A stretch of 9,181 nt of DNA. Origin: Gammaproteobacteria bacterium (GTDB taxonomy: Bacteria; Pseudomonadota; Gammaproteobacteria; SZUA-21). The position numbers and the translations under genes were made by a program. Location of the stretch: NCBI GenBank assembly GCA_003233075.1, contig QIKQ01000295.1:1-9181 (forward strand), written 5' to 3'. The notes beneath the pieces were generated by a model. The model had not been told where the DNA came from. It did no database searches and saw only the letters and a list, made by a program, of their open reading frames with translations. Positions 1 through 6,801 of this stretch are shown piece by piece (the first letter of the stretch is position 1; every line of letters begins with the position of its first letter).

Positions 1-206
1 GTCGACTATGCCTGCGCATTTCTCGGTCGCGAAATCCAGTCATAGCACACGCTTGAACCATCTCGCGACGAAGTGCTGTGAGAAAAGCGGGTTAACCTTC
101 ATTTTGTTTGCGCAGCAAACAAAAAAACAAAGCCTAATGGCCATCATAGAGATGTTCCGCTTATAGCAAAAGTAGATGGTAGGCATCAGAATAATTAGGT
201 CGACTA
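1..206. repeat. Palindrome-rich repeat-like DNA at the left edge, no gene supported
   Basis: This stretch has several inverted repeats and no credible gene. The window opens with GTCGACTATGCC; GTCGAC is itself a palindrome, so the edge may cut through the centre of a longer one. TCGGTCGCGA (23-32) is complementary to TCGCGACGA (63-71) apart from one extra base. TTTTGTTTGC (102-111) and GCAAACAAAA (115-124) form a perfect 10-bp hairpin with a 3-base loop. ATGCCT (8-13) is complementary to AGGCAT (181-186). GTCGACTA occurs at 1-8 and again at 199-206. A 61-residue minus-strand reading frame (40-225) has no recognisable domain and crosses these palindromes, so I treat it as non-coding. A dispersed repeat or MITE-like remnant is my inference; copy number in the genome would decide it. 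Confidence 0.4.
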
Positions 207-209
207 GAG

Positions 210-248
210 AAATCAATTTAGGCACAGGGATGCGAGCTTAATTGATTT
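210..248. repeat. AT-rich 9-bp inverted repeat
   Basis: AAATCAATT (210-218) and AATTGATTT (240-248) are exact reverse complements around a 21-base loop, and a short T run follows (to 249). A competing TCAATT at 252-257 could pair with AATTGA (240-245) instead. It could be a weak terminator for something to the left of the window or just AT-rich symmetry. The stem has few GC pairs, so I do not call it a terminator. Confidence 0.3.
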
Positions 249-318
249 TCGTCAATTCAAAAACTCAGTCAAGCGTATAAAATAAGGTCCTTGTAGCTTG
301 ACGGAAAAAAGCACTACT

Positions 319-349
319 AATGCTAATGAAAACAATTATCATTTGCATT
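319..349. promoter_or_regulatory. Probable Fur box upstream of the iron-transport genes
   Basis: The core at 327-341 reads TGAAAAC-A-ATTATCA and matches the 7-1-7 Fur consensus TGATAAT-n-ATTATCA at 12 of 14 positions, with the right half perfect. It sits inside a larger imperfect dyad in which AATGCTAATGA (319-329) mirrors TCATTTGCATT (339-349) at 10 of 11 positions. The next gene downstream encodes a ferric-iron binding protein, as expected for a Fur-repressed unit. A possible sigma70 promoter, TTGACG (298-303) with an 18-base spacer and GCTAAT (322-327), would place the dyad over the -10 element and start site. The -10 is weak, so the promoter is less certain than the Fur site. Confidence 0.65.
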
Positions 350-499
350 AACGCTGCACCTTTATTATTATATAGAGGTATAGAGGCCCAAAAATTTGGA
401 CAGAACGGGACTTATGTTTGTATTCAAACCTTGTTTCGTGTTTCGGTTAAGTCATTGTATATAATCAATTTAGTGAAAATTAGAGAGAGTAAGCTTTAA
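350..499 (+). promoter_or_regulatory. Leader between Fur box and fbpA, with a possible second promoter
   Basis: About 150 bases without a gene separate the Fur-like dyad from the fbpA start. They contain a perfect tandem duplication of TATAGAGG (371-378 and 379-386), a small hairpin GTTTG-TATT-CAAAC (416-429) and a perfect TATAAT at 460-465. I could not find a good -35 hexamer at the right distance from that TATAAT, so a start site near 472 is only a possibility. The ribosome-binding site is a GAGAG run at 485-489, 10 bases before the ATG. No riboswitch family was recognised here. Confidence 0.3.
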
Positions 500-1501
500 A
501 TGAAATATTTTAAGTATTTGATTTTGTTGATAGTTTTAATTGGCTCGGGTGTGAGTGCGGCCGAAAGTTTGGTTATTTATTCTGGACGTCACGCCAAGTT
601 TTTAAAGCCAGTAATGGCTGAGTTCGAAAAGCAAACTGGCATCAAGGTGACTTTGCACAATGCAAAGGCTTCAGCTCTAATAAATCGAATGCGTTTAGAA
701 AAAAGCAAGACTAAGGCTGATGCCTTTATCAGTAATGATGCAGGATCTTTGCAAATTGGTAGCGACATTGGCCTATTTCAAGCTATGGATAAAGGTTTGT
801 TAACTAAAATTGAAAAGAATTATAAAGCCAAAGACAATACCTGGGTTGGTTTGTCAGCAAGAGCACGCGTCCTCGTTGTGAACAAGGCGAGTTTAAAAGA
901 GTTAGATTTTGTGAAGTCGGTTTTTGATTTAGCGGATAAACGATTAAAAGGTAAGCTGGCAATTACCCACAGTGCTAATGGAAGTTTTCTGTCTGGCATC
1001 ACCGTTTATGTCAAAGTGGCTGGCAAAGAAAAAACGTTAAAATTTATGAAGGGTATTAAAATAAATTCTGAAGGCAAGGTTTTCAGAAAACACAGCAAGA
1101 TTGTTAAAGCGGTCGCTGCAGGTAAGAAATCAATTGGGCTGGTCAATCATTATTATATTTATCGCCATCTAGCTAAAAATCCAAATGCGCCAATTCAAAT
1201 TTTATTGCCCGATCAAGCGAATGGTCAGATGGGTGTGGCGTGGAATATTACTGGAATTGCGATATCAAAACATACGAAAAAGAAAGAGACGGTCGAAAAA
1301 TTAATTAAATTTTTAGTTTCAAAAAAGGGCCAGTCTTTATTTGCAAATCAAAACCGAGAATATCCCATACGAGTTGACGTGAAAGCTTCACCAGAAATTC
1401 CAGCGCGAGACAAAATGAATGTAGCGGATGTTCCGATGTCGTTATTAGGTAAAGATCATAGCAAGACTCTAAATCTAATTGAAAAAGCGGGTCTTTATTA
1501 A
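500..1501 (+). CDS. fbpA: Fe(III) ABC transporter, periplasmic iron-binding protein (FbpA/AfuA/FutA family)
   Basis: Binds ferric iron in the periplasm and delivers it to the inner-membrane permease encoded just downstream. The 333-residue length is normal for the family. Residues 1-20 or 21 are a signal peptide: a short basic start, a hydrophobic run (7-14) and a VSAA cleavage region. The mature protein begins with an IYSGRH segment (26-31), the usual first strand of this fold; H31 lies where FbpA proteins have an iron-binding His. The NHYYIYR segment carries adjacent tyrosines Y218-Y219, the hallmark Fe(III)-ligating pair of FbpA/FutA. Further family signatures are the QTGIKV segment near the N terminus and the GVAWNITGIAISK stretch in the C-terminal half. 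The ATG at 500 is preceded by GAGAG (485-489). A Fur-like dyad upstream supports iron regulation. The symbol is assigned by family; afuA or futA would fit equally well. Confidence 0.9.
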   Translation: MKYFKYLILLIVLIGSGVSAAESLVIYSGRHAKFLKPVMAEFEKQTGIKVTLHNAKASALINRMRLEKSKTKADAFISNDAGSLQIGSDIGLFQAMDKGLLTKIEKNYKAKDNTWVGLSARARVLVVNKASLKELDFVKSVFDLADKRLKGKLAITHSANGSFLSGITVYVKVAGKEKTLKFMKGIKINSEGKVFRKHSKIVKAVAAGKKSIGLVNHYYIYRHLAKNPNAPIQILLPDQANGQMGVAWNITGIAISKHTKKKETVEKLIKFLVSKKGQSLFANQNREYPIRVDVKASPEIPARDKMNVADVPMSLLGKDHSKTLNLIEKAGLY

Positions 1502-1523
1502 GAGCAGAGACAGGCATGTTTAA

Positions 1524-1569
1524 CTCAAGCGAAATCAGCAGTGATGTTATCACTTTAATTTTGCTTGAG
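1524..1569 (+). promoter_or_regulatory. Stable hairpin between fbpA and fbpB (attenuator or mRNA-stability element)
   Basis: CTCAAGC (1524-1530) pairs exactly with GCTTGAG (1563-1569). Inside it AGTGAT (1540-1545) pairs with ATCACT (1549-1554) around a GTT loop, giving a two-tier 46-nt stem 22 bases after the fbpA stop. T-rich sequence follows the inner stem but no clean T run follows the outer one, so it is not a textbook terminator. In transporter operons such hairpins often allow more binding protein than permease to be made by blocking 3' decay or causing partial termination. That role here is inferred from position. Confidence 0.5.
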
Positions 1570-1623
1570 AATAAGTTGTTTTCTCACGCAGTTTTATTCG
1601 TAAAATAATTATTTTGTAACTAA

Positions 1624-3288
1624 ATGAACAACAATCAAAGTGCGCAGTCTAACTCAATCAAGCTTATATTAAATAAGTTTCGGAATAAGATTCTTGATTT
1701 AGGGAAATATACCTGGTCGAGAATAACCGCGGCGTCTTTGCTTTCAGTGTTTATTACCTTAATCATATTGCTGCCGCTCATCGCAATTTTGTTTAACAGT
1801 GGCAGTGTGACTGCTTCGAAATGGTCTGATTTATTAAGCAATTCAATTCCGGGATTACTTGCTAATACACTCAAATTAGCTATTATTGTTGCTTTCCTGA
1901 CTTCAATAATAGGCGTTTCAGCGGCCTGGTTAGTGACACGATATCGATTTATCGGTAGCAAAGTTGTTGTCTGGTTGTTAATACTTCCCTTAGCAATACC
2001 GACTTATGTTTACGCAGACATTTATACACGACTCTTTAGCTACGATGGTTGGTTAGGATCAATTGGCATATTTTGGAATTCGATATTTGTTTCGAGTTCT
2101 GAGTTTTCAACTCTCATTGCAACATCTATCGTCTTATCCTTGGCATCCTTTCCCTACGTATTTTTATTGGTGCGCACTTCGCTTAACAAATCGACCAAGA
2201 GTTTGGAAGATGTTGCTAGGCTACATGGCCTAAGTTCATTTCAACGTTTTTGGCGAGTGAATTTTCCTCTGCTTAGGCCCGCGCTTGCGGCGAGTTTAGC
2301 AATTGTTATTTTGCACACAATATCTGACTTTGGTGCCGTTAGTGTTATGCAATTTCCAACATTTACCTGGGAAATTTATATTAAGAGTTCGCACGCGAAG
2401 GCAGATAATGATTACGGCCCTGCTGCGGCATTGAGCATAGTGTTGATTGTATTGGCATTTACTTTTTTAATCTTGGAGCGCTTTTTTCGTAGTCGACAAA
2501 GATATTATGCCGATGACATAAAAAATGGTGAACACCTAAAGAAAAAACTATCTAAGCTGCAGTTATTTTCAGTTTGGTTTTGGATAGGATTAATATTAGT
2601 TTTTTCAGTAGGTTTACCTTTATTTTGGTTGTTAGTGAAAAGTTGGGCTTCAATCCAACAAAATTATATTAACAGTGAATTCTGGCAGTATACATTCAAC
2701 TCATTTTGGATTGCCTTTGTGGTTGCCAGCATCGCTATTATGACGGCATTGCCTATTGCCTTATTTAATTACCGACGGCAGTCAAGACTAAGCCAATTAT
2801 GCATACATGGCTCCAACGTTGGTTTTATCTTGCCTGGACCGGTCGTTATTATCGGAACATTGCTGGTCTTTGCTCTGTTTGTTTCAGAATTTGGGTCACT
2901 TGCCTTTGTAGCCGCTTGGATTGCCGCAGTTATAATTCGATATATGCCATTTGCAGTTCAAGCCGAGGAATCTGCATTACAACAAATTACTCCTTCCATT
3001 GAGCAAGCAGGTCGCTTGCTTGGATTAAATGCTTGGCAAAACCTTAAACGTGTTTTGTTTCCAATTATGCGCCAGGGTTTGGCCGGCGCATGGGTTTTAG
3101 TTTTTATTGATGCGCTAAAAGAACTGCCCATTGCCTTAATTATTAATGAGCCGGGAATGATGACCTTACCTATAAAAATTTGGCTGGAGGCTGATGACGA
3201 GACCTTGGAGCTAGCGGCACCTGCTGCCTTAATGCTCGTTTTTGTCACTCTGCCTGCATTGTGGCTTATAATGCGAGATAAAAAATAA
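1624..3288 (+). CDS. fbpB: Fe(III) ABC transporter, fused two-domain inner-membrane permease (FbpB family)
   Basis: Forms the membrane channel that takes ferric iron from FbpA into the cytoplasm. The 554 residues contain two tandem binding-protein-dependent permease domains, as usual for FbpB/SfuB. Each has a cytoplasmic EAA-type loop that contacts the ATPase: residues about 195-221 (EDVARLHGLSSF...LRPAL) and about 460-487 (EQAGRLLGLNAW...MRQGL). Around a dozen hydrophobic segments are visible, for example 35-57, 82-104, 113-131, 161-183, 221-240, 266-286, 317-337, 359-380, 399-420, 425-441 and 531-550. A basic cytoplasmic linker (about 287-312) separates the halves. The gene starts 122 bases after the fbpA stop with no clear Shine-Dalgarno, so its translation may be weak. 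No fbpC ATPase gene follows, so the ATPase must be encoded elsewhere or shared with another transporter. Confidence 0.92.
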   Translation: MNNNQSAQSNSIKLILNKFRNKILDLGKYTWSRITAASLLSVFITLIILLPLIAILFNSGSVTASKWSDLLSNSIPGLLANTLKLAIIVAFLTSIIGVSAAWLVTRYRFIGSKVVVWLLILPLAIPTYVYADIYTRLFSYDGWLGSIGIFWNSIFVSSSEFSTLIATSIVLSLASFPYVFLLVRTSLNKSTKSLEDVARLHGLSSFQRFWRVNFPLLRPALAASLAIVILHTISDFGAVSVMQFPTFTWEIYIKSSHAKADNDYGPAAALSIVLIVLAFTFLILERFFRSRQRYYADDIKNGEHLKKKLSKLQLFSVWFWIGLILVFSVGLPLFWLLVKSWASIQQNYINSEFWQYTFNSFWIAFVVASIAIMTALPIALFNYRRQSRLSQLCIHGSNVGFILPGPVVIIGTLLVFALFVSEFGSLAFVAAWIAAVIIRYMPFAVQAEESALQQITPSIEQAGRLLGLNAWQNLKRVLFPIMRQGLAGAWVLVFIDALKELPIALIINEPGMMTLPIKIWLEADDETLELAAPAALMLVFVTLPALWLIMRDKK

Positions 3289-3351
3289 ACCTTTCAAAGA
3301 CTTAAGTCGCGTTCATAATTGATTGATATCCATTTGATTTATGAATAAGCA

Positions 3352-3386
3352 AATAATTTTTATTAGCGGATGTTTTAAAAATTATT
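3352..3386. repeat. AT-rich inverted repeat just upstream of the gcv promoter
   Basis: AATAATTTTT (3352-3361) and AAAAATTATT (3377-3386) are exact reverse complements with a 15-base loop. A second arm, ATGAATAA (3341-3348), can alternatively pair with TTATTCAT (3382-3389). It lies between the fbpB stop and the -35 hexamer at 3393, so it could be a weak fbpB terminator or a regulator-binding site. No specific factor is recognised. Confidence 0.3.
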
Positions 3387-3392
3387 CATGGC

Positions 3393-3421
3393 TTCACATT
3401 AATGGTTTAGCGCTGTATAGT
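3393..3421 (+). promoter_or_regulatory. Sigma70-type promoter of the glycine-cleavage operon
   Basis: TTCACA (3393-3398) matches the -35 consensus at 5 of 6 positions and TATAGT (3416-3421) matches the -10 at 5 of 6, with an optimal 17-base spacer. A start near A3430 would begin the transcript almost exactly at the first base-paired element of the riboswitch leader (AGCC at 3430-3433), which supports the assignment. Confidence 0.65.
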
Positions 3422-3428
3422 TGCGGCT

Positions 3429-3667
3429 CAGCCTATAAAAGACTATGGGAGATACTCTTATTAATCTTAGGGATTAGTATGGAGAGCCGAAGGCGCAACT
3501 CCGCTCGGAAACGCTCAGGCAAAAGGACCTTAGTTATTTGGCTGTCTCTGGAGAGTGACTTTTTAAATAGAAAGTCCACCGACGGGGCTTCTGTATTGTG
3601 ATTTATAATCTTTGCCTAATGGGTATTGTTAATGCAGAACCAATCTCTCAGGTTTCAGGACAGAGGA
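3429..3667 (+). ncRNA. Tandem glycine riboswitch (two aptamers)
   Basis: This untranslated leader senses glycine and controls the gcv genes below. Aptamer 1 spans 3442-3534. Its P1 pairs ACTAtGG (3442-3448) with CCtTAGT (3528-3534); its P3a hairpin pairs TATTAATC (3459-3466) with GATTAGTA (3472-3479); and it has the family's CCGAAGG and AGGCAAAAGGAC core segments (3487-3493, 3517-3528). Aptamer 2 spans 3545-3666. Its P1 pairs TCTCTG (3545-3550) with CAGAGG (3661-3666), P2 pairs GAGAG (3551-3555) with CTCTC (3645-3649), P3a pairs GACTTT with AAAGTC (3557-3576), and a long P3b pairs 3589-3597 with 3631-3639. CAGCC (3429-3433) can pair with GGCTG in the linker (3540-3544), matching the leader-linker helix known in tandem glycine riboswitches. 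A terminator follows at once. Confidence 0.95.
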
Positions 3668-3702
3668 GCGGCAAACAGCATAGGCTGTTTGCCGCTTTTT
3701 TT
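3668..3702 (+). terminator. Intrinsic terminator forming the riboswitch expression platform
   Basis: GCGGCAAACAGC (3668-3679) and GCTGTTTGCCGC (3684-3695) form a perfect 12-bp stem with an ATAG loop, followed by seven T residues (3696-3702). The stem starts one base after the P1 strand of aptamer 2 ends. It lies 63 bases upstream of gcvT, so transcription must be allowed past it for the operon to be expressed. This fits an ON switch, in which glycine binding disfavours termination. The stem could be extended back into P1 only by weak A-U and G-U pairs. Confidence 0.88.
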
Positions 3703-3765
3703 ATGGAAACTGCTTTCATAATAAAATAGCAAAAGAAACTGCTCATTAATTGAATTGGATTTTAT

Positions 3766-4854
3766 ATGCTAAAACGAACTTCCTTGTATGATGAACACCT
3801 TAAAGCAGGCGGAAAAATGGTAGATTTTTCTGGTTGGGATATGCCACTTCATTATGGCTCCCAAGTAGAAGAACATCATAAAGTTCGGCAAAACGCAGGC
3901 ATTTTCGATGTCTCGCATATGACCATCGTTGACATAGAAGGTGATGATGCTCAACCTTTTTTAAGGTATTTACTCGCCAATGACGTTATTCGCCTTAAAA
4001 ATAAAGGCAAGGCACTTTACAGTTGCATGTTGAACGAAACAGGTGGTGTGATTGATGACCTAATCGTGTATTACATGCGTGAAGATTGGTATCGAGTCGT
4101 TGTAAATGCGGCAACACATGATAAAGACATAGCCTGGATTAGCAAGCAAACTGAATCTTTTGATGTGACACTAACTGAGCAATCGGATATGTCAATGATT
4201 GCCGTGCAAGGCCCCGAGGCGGAAAAAAAATTATCAGCGGTAGTGGATGACGCACTGGCAATCGCAATTCAAGAATTAAGCCCATTTAATGCCATTGACC
4301 ATGCGCAAATGTTTGTTGCGCGTACTGGTTACACGGGTGAGGATGGATTTGAATTATTATTAGATTCAGATAAAGCTGTTTCAATTTGGCAATCCCTAGT
4401 GAAAGAAGGTGTCTCGCCGATTGGTTTGGGTGCGAGAGATACCTTGCGCTTAGAGGCTGGTATGAATTTATATGGCAGCGATATGAATGAGGATACCAGC
4501 CCTTTAGAATCAGGACTCGCTTGGACAGTCGCCTGGGAACCTGAAGACAGAAATTTTATTGGTCGATCGGCTCTAAGCAAGCTAAAAGAATCAAAGCCAG
4601 GATATAAATTAGTTGGCCTGGTGTTAGAAGATAAAGGTATTTTACGCGATCATCAAAAAGTCATTGCTGCAGGTGTGGGTGAAGGTGAAATTACCAGTGG
4701 TAGTTTTTCGCCTACCTTAGGCAAGTCAATTGCTTTTGCGCGAGTACCGGTTTCGACCGAAACATCCTGTAGCGTGGAAATCCGAGGAAAGTTGGCCCCT
4801 GCGAAAGTAGTGCAAGCGCCCTTTGTGCGTAAGGGTAAATCCTGCATCACTTAA
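3766..4854 (+). CDS. gcvT: Glycine cleavage system T protein (aminomethyltransferase)
   Basis: Transfers the one-carbon unit from the aminomethyl-lipoyl arm of GcvH to tetrahydrofolate, releasing ammonia and giving 5,10-methylene-THF. The 362 residues match the family's usual length of about 360-370. The N-terminal folate-binding domain is very clear: MVDFSGWDMPLHYG (about 18-31), FDVSHMTIVD (about 45-54) and GGVIDDLIVYYM with the acidic pair D97-D98, one of which is the catalytic Asp of the family. ARTGYTGEDGFEL and GLGARDTLRLEAGMNLYG mark the middle of the fold, and the C-terminal barrel has the ITSGSFSPTLGKSIAFARV signature. The ATG at 3766 has only a weak upstream GGA (3757-3759). It is the first gene after the riboswitch and is followed by gcvH after 69 bases. 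Confidence 0.97.
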   Translation: MLKRTSLYDEHLKAGGKMVDFSGWDMPLHYGSQVEEHHKVRQNAGIFDVSHMTIVDIEGDDAQPFLRYLLANDVIRLKNKGKALYSCMLNETGGVIDDLIVYYMREDWYRVVVNAATHDKDIAWISKQTESFDVTLTEQSDMSMIAVQGPEAEKKLSAVVDDALAIAIQELSPFNAIDHAQMFVARTGYTGEDGFELLLDSDKAVSIWQSLVKEGVSPIGLGARDTLRLEAGMNLYGSDMNEDTSPLESGLAWTVAWEPEDRNFIGRSALSKLKESKPGYKLVGLVLEDKGILRDHQKVIAAGVGEGEITSGSFSPTLGKSIAFARVPVSTETSCSVEIRGKLAPAKVVQAPFVRKGKSCIT

Positions 4855-4923
4855 ACGATGCCAGCTCACTATTGCAATAACAGCATATTAAATGAAAACT
4901 AAATCTTAATTAAGAGGCAAGCA

Positions 4924-5313
4924 ATGAGTAATATACCGAGTGAATTAAAATACACTAAATCTCATGAATGGTTAAAAGCAGAAGGCGATGACGTCTTTAC
5001 AATGGGCATCAGTGATCATGCGCAGGACCAGTTGGGCGATATGGTTTATGTCGAACTTCAAGAGGCAGGACAATCGATTAATGCTGAAGGCGAATGCGCC
5101 GTAGTTGAATCGGTGAAAGCGGCTTCGGAAGTGTATATGCCGATTAGTGGCGAAATAGTAGAAGTAAATACAGCTTTATCCGACGCACCCGAAACAATTA
5201 ACCAAGATCCTTATGGAAACGGTTGGCTATTGAAAATAAAAGTTTCGAATCCGGCGGACGTTGATAATTTGATGGATAGCGCATCTTACACAGATTTTAT
5301 TGCGTCAGAATAA
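4924..5313 (+). CDS. gcvH: Glycine cleavage system H protein (lipoyl carrier)
   Basis: Small cytoplasmic carrier whose lipoyl arm shuttles the aminomethyl group from P to T protein and is then re-oxidised by L protein. The 129 residues are the normal length. The lipoylation motif ESVKAAS is intact, with K65 as the expected modified lysine, in the same position as in E. coli. The N terminus (KYTKSHEWL, 9-17) and the turn SDHAQDQLGDMVYVELQEAG (30-49) are typical, as is NQDPYGNGWLLKI near the C terminus. AAGAGG (4912-4917), 6 bases before the ATG, is a good ribosome-binding site. Its place between gcvT and gcvPA follows the usual T-H-P order. Confidence 0.97.
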   Translation: MSNIPSELKYTKSHEWLKAEGDDVFTMGISDHAQDQLGDMVYVELQEAGQSINAEGECAVVESVKAASEVYMPISGEIVEVNTALSDAPETINQDPYGNGWLLKIKVSNPADVDNLMDSASYTDFIASE

Positions 5314-5379
5314 GAAGCTTGGTTAAGCGTATTTATATTGAACTAACATTTTAATTATTGATAGAAAGTAGAGTAAATA

Positions 5380-6738
5380 ATGCCCTTTATTCCGCATACT
5401 GAAAAAGACATTAAGCATATGCTTGACACTTGTGGCGTCAACTCGATTGACGAATTATTTGATGAGATTCCAAAAGAGCTTCAATCTCACTTGCAGGCGG
5501 GTGTTCCCGAACAAGTGAATGAACAAGAAATTAGCCGCATTATGCATGAGCGCGCAAAAATGGATGGCCAACCACTGTGTTTTGTGGGGGCGGGGGCGTA
5601 TGAACATCATATTCCTGCTGCGGTATGGGAGCTAACGACTCGCGGCGAATTTTATACTGCGTACACTCCTTATCAAGCGGAAGCAAGTCAGGGAACCTTG
5701 CAGTTACTCTACGAATATCAAACTATGATGGCCAGCCTTAATGCGCTCGATGTTTCCAATGCTTCATTATATGACGGTGGCTCTGCATTGGCCGAAGCGG
5801 TGCTCATGGCGATAAGAGCAAATAAAAAATGTAAATCTAAGCGCATACTTATTCCTAAAACAGTGCACCCGAATTACAGAAAAACGGTTAAAGCAATAGT
5901 CAGTAAACAAAATATTGTATGTGAAGAAGTGGGTTTTGATCCTGAAAAAGGCATCATCGATTTAGCCAGCTTAGAAAGTTATGACAAAGAATTTGCTGCG
6001 ATTGTAGTTGCTCAACCTAATTTCTTTGGTCATTTGGAAGATATCGATGCGCTTACTAATTGGGCGCATGAGCGTAAGGCATTTGTCATTTCGGTTTGCA
6101 ATCCAATGACTTTATCGGTTTTGAAGCCACCGGGTCAGTGGGGTGAAACCGGCGCAGATATCGCTTGTGGAGACGGCCAACCCTTAGGTGTGCCACTTGC
6201 CTCGGGCGGGCCATATTATGGTTACTTATGTTGCAAGCAAGCCTATGTTAGGCAATTGCCTGGTCGAATTATTGGTCGTACGGTCGATAAGGAAGACAAG
6301 ATTGGATATACCCTAACCTTGCAAGCCCGCGAGCAACATATTCGTCGTTCGAAAGCGACTTCTAATATTTGTACTAACCAAGGTTTAGTTGTGACAGCAT
6401 CAACTATTTATATGTCTTTGTTGGGGCATGAAGGTTTATCGCGAGTGGCAAGTCAGTCTTACGCTAAAACTCATGAATTAATTAAGCGTATGACTCAGTT
6501 TGATGGTGTTAAGCAGTGTTTCAATAGTGACTACTTTCACGAGACCGTTTTACAGTTTGACGTAAGCTTGGAGCCAGTTTTGAGAGCGATGTCGGAGCAA
6601 AATATAATCGCGGGTTATTCTTTAAATGAAGACTACCCTGAGTTAGGTGAGTCTTTGCTGGTATGCGTTACTGAGACAAAATCCGCGCAGGATTTAGATT
6701 TGTATCAAAGCAATTTCGAACGAATTCTATCGAAATAA
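5380..6738 (+). CDS. gcvPA: Glycine dehydrogenase (decarboxylating) subunit 1 (P protein, alpha)
   Basis: N-terminal half of the split P protein. Together with GcvPB it decarboxylates glycine on pyridoxal phosphate and passes the aminomethyl group to lipoyl-GcvH. The 452 residues match the usual length of about 445-455. Family signatures include FIPHTEKDI at the start, the AYTPYQAEASQG segment (94-105), the LYDGGSALAEA helix (130-140), GDGQPLGVPLASGGPYYGYL (about 264-283), RQLPGRIIGR (291-300) and SNICTNQ (328-334). As expected for this subunit, the PLP-binding lysine is absent and lies in GcvPB. A purine-rich AGTAGAG (about 5367-5373) precedes the ATG. The gene is separated from gcvPB by an inserted tpx gene. 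Confidence 0.96.
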   Translation: MPFIPHTEKDIKHMLDTCGVNSIDELFDEIPKELQSHLQAGVPEQVNEQEISRIMHERAKMDGQPLCFVGAGAYEHHIPAAVWELTTRGEFYTAYTPYQAEASQGTLQLLYEYQTMMASLNALDVSNASLYDGGSALAEAVLMAIRANKKCKSKRILIPKTVHPNYRKTVKAIVSKQNIVCEEVGFDPEKGIIDLASLESYDKEFAAIVVAQPNFFGHLEDIDALTNWAHERKAFVISVCNPMTLSVLKPPGQWGETGADIACGDGQPLGVPLASGGPYYGYLCCKQAYVRQLPGRIIGRTVDKEDKIGYTLTLQAREQHIRRSKATSNICTNQGLVVTASTIYMSLLGHEGLSRVASQSYAKTHELIKRMTQFDGVKQCFNSDYFHETVLQFDVSLEPVLRAMSEQNIIAGYSLNEDYPELGESLLVCVTETKSAQDLDLYQSNFERILSK

Positions 6739-6801
6739 AATACGCTAAAGTGCCCAATTAAGCTGAAAATATAAGTTAATGGATAACAAAGGAGAAAACA
6801 C

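Noticed and set aside
102..124. A 10-bp perfect hairpin considered as an intrinsic terminator
   Set aside because: The stem is not GC-rich and is followed by A residues on the plus strand; on the minus strand no T run follows it. It does not fit a terminator in either direction.
40..225. A 61-residue minus-strand reading frame
   Set aside because: It runs through palindromic repeat-like DNA, shows no domain and has no convincing ribosome-binding site.
3341..3601. An 86-residue plus-strand reading frame
   Set aside because: It overlaps the gcv promoter and most of the glycine riboswitch. It has no ribosome-binding site, and the conserved bases are explained by RNA structure.
6739..6801. A separate promoter for tpx
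   Set aside because: TATAAG at 6770-6775 resembles a -10, but no usable -35 lies 16-18 bases upstream.
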